From a virus, in IMG/VR virus record IMGVR_UViG_3300025872_004046, positions 1-20,948 of that record: a stretch of 20,948 nt of DNA; one strand, given 5' to 3'. Position numbers and translations under genes: made by a program. The notes beneath the pieces were generated by a model. It saw only the letters and a program-made list of their open reading frames with translations. It was not told where the DNA came from and searched no databases. Below are positions 20,681 to 20,948 of the stretch, piece after piece (the first letter of the stretch is position 1; each line of letters starts with the position of its first letter).

Positions 20681-20948
20681 ATGAAAACATTCCTACATAA
20701 TACAATAAAAATTGAATCCATTCAGGATATCACCAGTTCATCGGGAGATAGAGTTTATCAGACTCCAGAAGGTAAGCTCTATCCCTCGGTAACTACCGTT
20801 TTATCTGCCCATACAAAAAAAGGTATTCTTGAATGGAGAGAACGTGTTGGCGAAGAAGAAGCCAATAAAATTTCTCGCCGCGCTGCTTTTCGTGGGACCC
20901 GCTTTCACAATTTAGCAGAAAAATATTTGCAGAATAATTTAACAGGTG
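20681..20948 (+). CDS. PD-(D/E)XK nuclease (RecB/MGME1-like), 3' end missing
   Basis: The first 89 residues of a gene that runs off the window. LYPSVTTVLS (33-42), GILEWRERVGEEEANKIS (48-65) and RGTRFHNLAEKYL (71-83) match a family of phage nucleases in which RGTxxHxxxExYL forms the first part of the active site (E80). In the family, a later D and ExK complete the site; these lie beyond the window. It may degrade or process DNA ends, as the related MGME1 and Cas4-like enzymes do. ATG 20681 agrees with the family N terminus and has no upstream ribosome site. Confidence 0.78.
   Translation, partial: MKTFLHNTIKIESIQDITSSSGDRVYQTPEGKLYPSVTTVLSAHTKKGILEWRERVGEEEANKISRRAAFRGTRFHNLAEKYLQNNLTG

Noticed and set aside
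1-20948. tRNA genes, CRISPR arrays, insertion sequences, integrase or attachment sites
   Set aside because: No cloverleaf, repeat-spacer series, transposase or inverted terminal repeats seen on reading both strands.

Overview
The window looks like an early/middle and nucleotide-metabolism region of a large T4-like (tailed, myovirus-type) phage genome. Every convincing gene is on the + strand. Genes are packed end to end with ATGA/TAATG overlaps, and many products are under 90 residues. The set includes a T4-type ATP-dependent DNA ligase, PhoH, a UvsE-type UV endonuclease, a DsbA-like DNA-binding protein, an AmpD-type endolysin, an RGTxxH PD-(D/E)XK nuclease and several small zinc proteins typical of T4-like phages of aquatic bacteria. 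The endolysin fold and the sigma70-like promoters fit a Gram-negative host. The host cannot be named from this sequence, and no structural or replication core gene is present to fix the phage lineage.

Layout. 1-890: a GC-rich, 5'-truncated AAA+ ATPase, followed by a hairpin and about 230 bases with little coding signal. 1122-3124: small and hypothetical phage genes. 3126-7621: a promoter, a zinc-finger protein, an iron oxygenase, a short PurA/PurZ-like adenylosuccinate synthetase, an APS-kinase/nucleotidyltransferase fusion, a DUF2061 membrane protein, a sulfotransferase-like protein, a cluster of tiny basic proteins with an overlapping reading frame, and a QueC-like PP-loop enzyme. 7607-11103: a promoter, UvsE, PspC, endolysin, DsbA-like protein, a second oxygenase and GMP reductase. 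11103-18000: an AT-rich, fully overlapping operon with a methyltransferase-like protein, a twitch radical SAM enzyme, a glycosyltransferase-like protein, an SGNH hydrolase, a UDP-sugar dehydrogenase and a NodU-type carbamoyltransferase. 17997-20948: a promoter, DNA ligase, two small genes, a strong terminator, PhoH, a promoter and the start of a nuclease gene.

How the genes may work together. GMP reductase (GMP to IMP) and the adenylosuccinate synthetase (IMP to adenylosuccinate) would together move guanine nucleotides to adenine in an AT-rich phage. The synthetase motifs also raise the question of a PurZ-type role in diaminopurine synthesis. The APS-kinase domain could make PAPS for the sulfotransferase encoded 184 bases downstream. 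The 11-18 kb operon reads as a glycan- or small-molecule-decoration module, target unknown. Four near-identical promoters (TTGACA, 17-base spacer, TANATT) divide the window into transcription units. They sit at gene ends, and two share bases with the upstream stop codon. No tRNA, insertion sequence, CRISPR array or integrase was seen.
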